From positions 2,639,993 through 2,703,992 of the forward strand of contig SCFE01000015.1 of NCBI GenBank assembly GCA_004352715.1: 64,000 bases of DNA, written 5' to 3'. The translations under genes were made by a program, and so were the position numbers. Of this stretch, positions 61,766 to 64,000 are shown one piece after another; within the stretch, counting starts at the first letter, position 1, and the number at the start of each line of letters is the position of its first letter. The DNA is from Hofstenia miamia (taxonomy: Eukaryota > Xenacoelomorpha > Acoela). The notes below the pieces were generated by a model. It made no database searches and was not told where the DNA came from. It worked only from the letters and a program-made list of their open reading frames with translations.

Positions 61766-63589
61766 CATGCTGATTATGAAGCGATCAGATTATTAAAAAG
61801 AATTTGAGGACCTTATTTTATATTTTAATAGAGAGAGATTAAAATTTAATGCAGAAAAGTTTCAAATTGCCCAGTTTTACCAAAAACCGCGAAAAAGCTT
61901 CCGTAAGTATTAAAATTAGGGTATGTGATAGCGAAATAGGGTAAAAAAGATCTGTTATTCATCTGGAAGCAGGGATCGATAGAAAGTCGAAATTTTCTTT
62001 TAATCATCTTGCATGCAAAATTTCCATTTGTGATTCATAGCAAATGAGGAGTAGCAAGAAGTTTTGTTAGTCTAAAAATTTACGCAACCTTCCCAAGTAA
62101 ATTCAAATACCACAAATGTGCAATCAAGGCTGCAAACGGGTCACTGCATGTGAGCCATAACTATATGATCCCTTAGAACCTTAATGTATAGGTAATATAA
62201 TCCTCATATATATTATGACCAATGCCATGAAACTGGATATACCTAATACCTTACTACAACCAAAATTATTTCTTAGAACACATTTTAATACTACAAGCAC
62301 ATAATAAATGTCATAAACATATTTTAATCTAATAGTTGACAGTTTTTTTACTTACTAGAAAATTCAAAGCCAGATTAATGATAATTTTGCTCAATATATA
62401 CAATCGGATGAAACTTTTGAAATAATTTTAGGCTTCATTTTTGTGTATGTAACCAACATACTAACTTCACATGGTTTCTAGAATTCTCAAATTGAGATTG
62501 CAACAGTTTCTTTCCAACATTAATGTTAGCGTATCTGATAATTTGAAAGTTATTTGCCTGCATCTATAAACTTACTCATTTCAATCTATTGATTGTACAC
62601 ACAATAGCTATTTAAAATACATTCTATAAATTAAAACTTTATTCACGAGCACAAAAGAAATTTAAAATGGATTTACTTCTAGTATTATTTGAGGAGAGCG
62701 CATGGAGAATGGAATATAAAGAGTGAATTTTTACAGAATTGAATTAATTAACATCTAATTCGGAGGATTTAGGATTCAAAATTAAGCAACACTATTTAGA
62801 AATTTAAGGGAAAAATCTAACAGATGTAATGCGACGGATAACTCTCGTAAAACAAAGGATATATATATATATATATGAAATTTTGCTTAAGTACATATAT
62901 TGCAGTTCCCTAAAATTCATTTGGTGTGTTTAGTGTTTGTTTCTAATTGCAATTATTGGAAGTCTGTGTCTACTTGAGATAAAATGTAAGTTTCATCTGA
63001 CAATGGAAATATTTTTCCACTATTTCACATACTATGAAATGAGACATTAGTCACAAACTGAATTGCGAATGCAATGTATTATATATAGTCACAATAAAAA
63101 ATTTTTGCCCCATATTTTTTGAACTGACGTATTACCATTTTGAAGTGACATTAATTTTCAAGGGTTTTGCATCGAGTAAAACAAAACTGTTGCTTTATGT
63201 GATCTATATCTGATATTTATAATATTCTATCTTGATTTGCAAGATAAATTAATAAAATTCACATATATTAATACAATAAATTATGAATATCAATTTTATT
63301 TTTTTATAAAAATTATTTGAGAATTAATCTAAATAGAGAACAGTCTTTGTAATAATATGCATTGGTGAATGAAAAATATAAATCCATACTCTTAATGCTT
63401 CCTAGGGAAGTTGCTTATGTACATTTTTTTTAAAGAAATGATATTAGTACTAAAAGGGTAGCTATTAAAAATGTAGTTTTGCATAAATATTTAAACTACT
63501 TTGTTGATTATCCTAAAGATTAAAATAAAATTTTGGTTGTATTTAGGAAAATGTAATTTTAATATTTGGACACATTAACATACATATTA
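61766..63589. other. Unannotated A+T-rich DNA
   Basis: No gene recognised. A TA tract lies at 62859-62876. Confidence 0.4.
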
Positions 63590-63900
63590 GACATCTCTGT
63601 TTGGATATATTTATAGTTCGTTATTAACGAAATTAGACATAATCAGGTCATCTTGGAGAAGACAGGAATGCCTACCTGTACTTTGCTATATTTAAAAGTA
63701 TTCAAATTTATTTTTAATGGATGCACAAAAATAGGCAATATTAGACTATTTGGATATAGCATTTTAATTATTAACATTAAAATTGAAATCAGGTCATCTT
63801 AAAGTAGACAGATATGTCAGGATGTACTTGTTTTCCTTTTAAATATATTTAAATAAAATTCTTAATGGATCTACAAAATTTAAACTATTTTGCATTTAAC
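63590..63900 (+). repeat. Degenerate tandem repeat, period about 146-149 bp
   Basis: TTTGGATATA at 63600 and 63749, AATCAGGTCATCTT at 63641 and 63787, TTAATGGAT(G/C) followed by a (C)ACAAAA-type word near 63715 and 63863. Two diverged units and part of a third. The function is unknown. Confidence 0.7.
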
Positions 63901-64000
63901 TGAAAGCAGTTTATAAAAAAGCATGCGAGTTCTTGATTTGAAAATAAGGTAATAAGATTTAAGTGATAAAATCGTATTACCTCATGTTAGGAAGCAAATA

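Overview
The window looks like intergenic DNA from an AT-rich (roughly 70% A+T) animal nuclear genome. It is gene-poor and carries long (TA)n tracts, two assembly gaps (3691-4690 and 11380-12003) and many decayed transposons. The element mix (Tc1/mariner, Merlin, hAT, Penelope-like, a REL-endonuclease LINE) and a class A GPCR point to an invertebrate metazoan. Flatworm, cnidarian or crustacean lineages would fit, but the sequence alone does not decide. Nothing bacterial or viral was recognised.

Only one convincing host gene is visible: an intact, intronless rhodopsin-like GPCR on the minus strand (6008-6961) with a poly(A) signal downstream. Almost everything else that can be named is mobile-element debris. 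1-957 is the 5' end of a Tc1-like element whose transposase is broken by a stop and a frameshift. 1105-3041 is an element with about 375-bp terminal inverted repeats and a Cys/His-rich coding fragment. 7344-11380 is a modular block in which repeat pieces are separated by (TA)n tracts: two pLTR-like repeats with a hammerhead-like core, a Tc1 remnant, and two almost identical Penelope-like (PLE) 3' halves.

From 12 kb to 52 kb the sequence is mostly featureless A+T-rich DNA. It holds a possible small MITE (12603-12877), a tandem duplication (19450-19690), a hairpin (26271-26297), Tc1/mariner-type remnants near 29.1-29.8, 34.3-35.0, 36.3-36.7 and 40.9-41.3 kb, and a GC-rich islet with a frameshifted BED zinc finger of probable hAT origin (32057-32530).

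The right end has the best-bounded elements. A Merlin remnant (about 52375-53620) has long inverted repeats and a recognisable 99-bp spliceosomal intron in its transposase. A Tc1 element (54685-55914) has both ends. A 464-bp hAT MITE (59813-60276) has a perfect 8-bp target-site duplication. A R4/Dong-like LINE C-terminal fragment lies at 60565-61765.

The genes do not form a pathway. What ties the window together is repeated transposon insertion and decay, often next to or inside (TA)n tracts. All family assignments come from reading translated motifs by eye and were not confirmed by any search.
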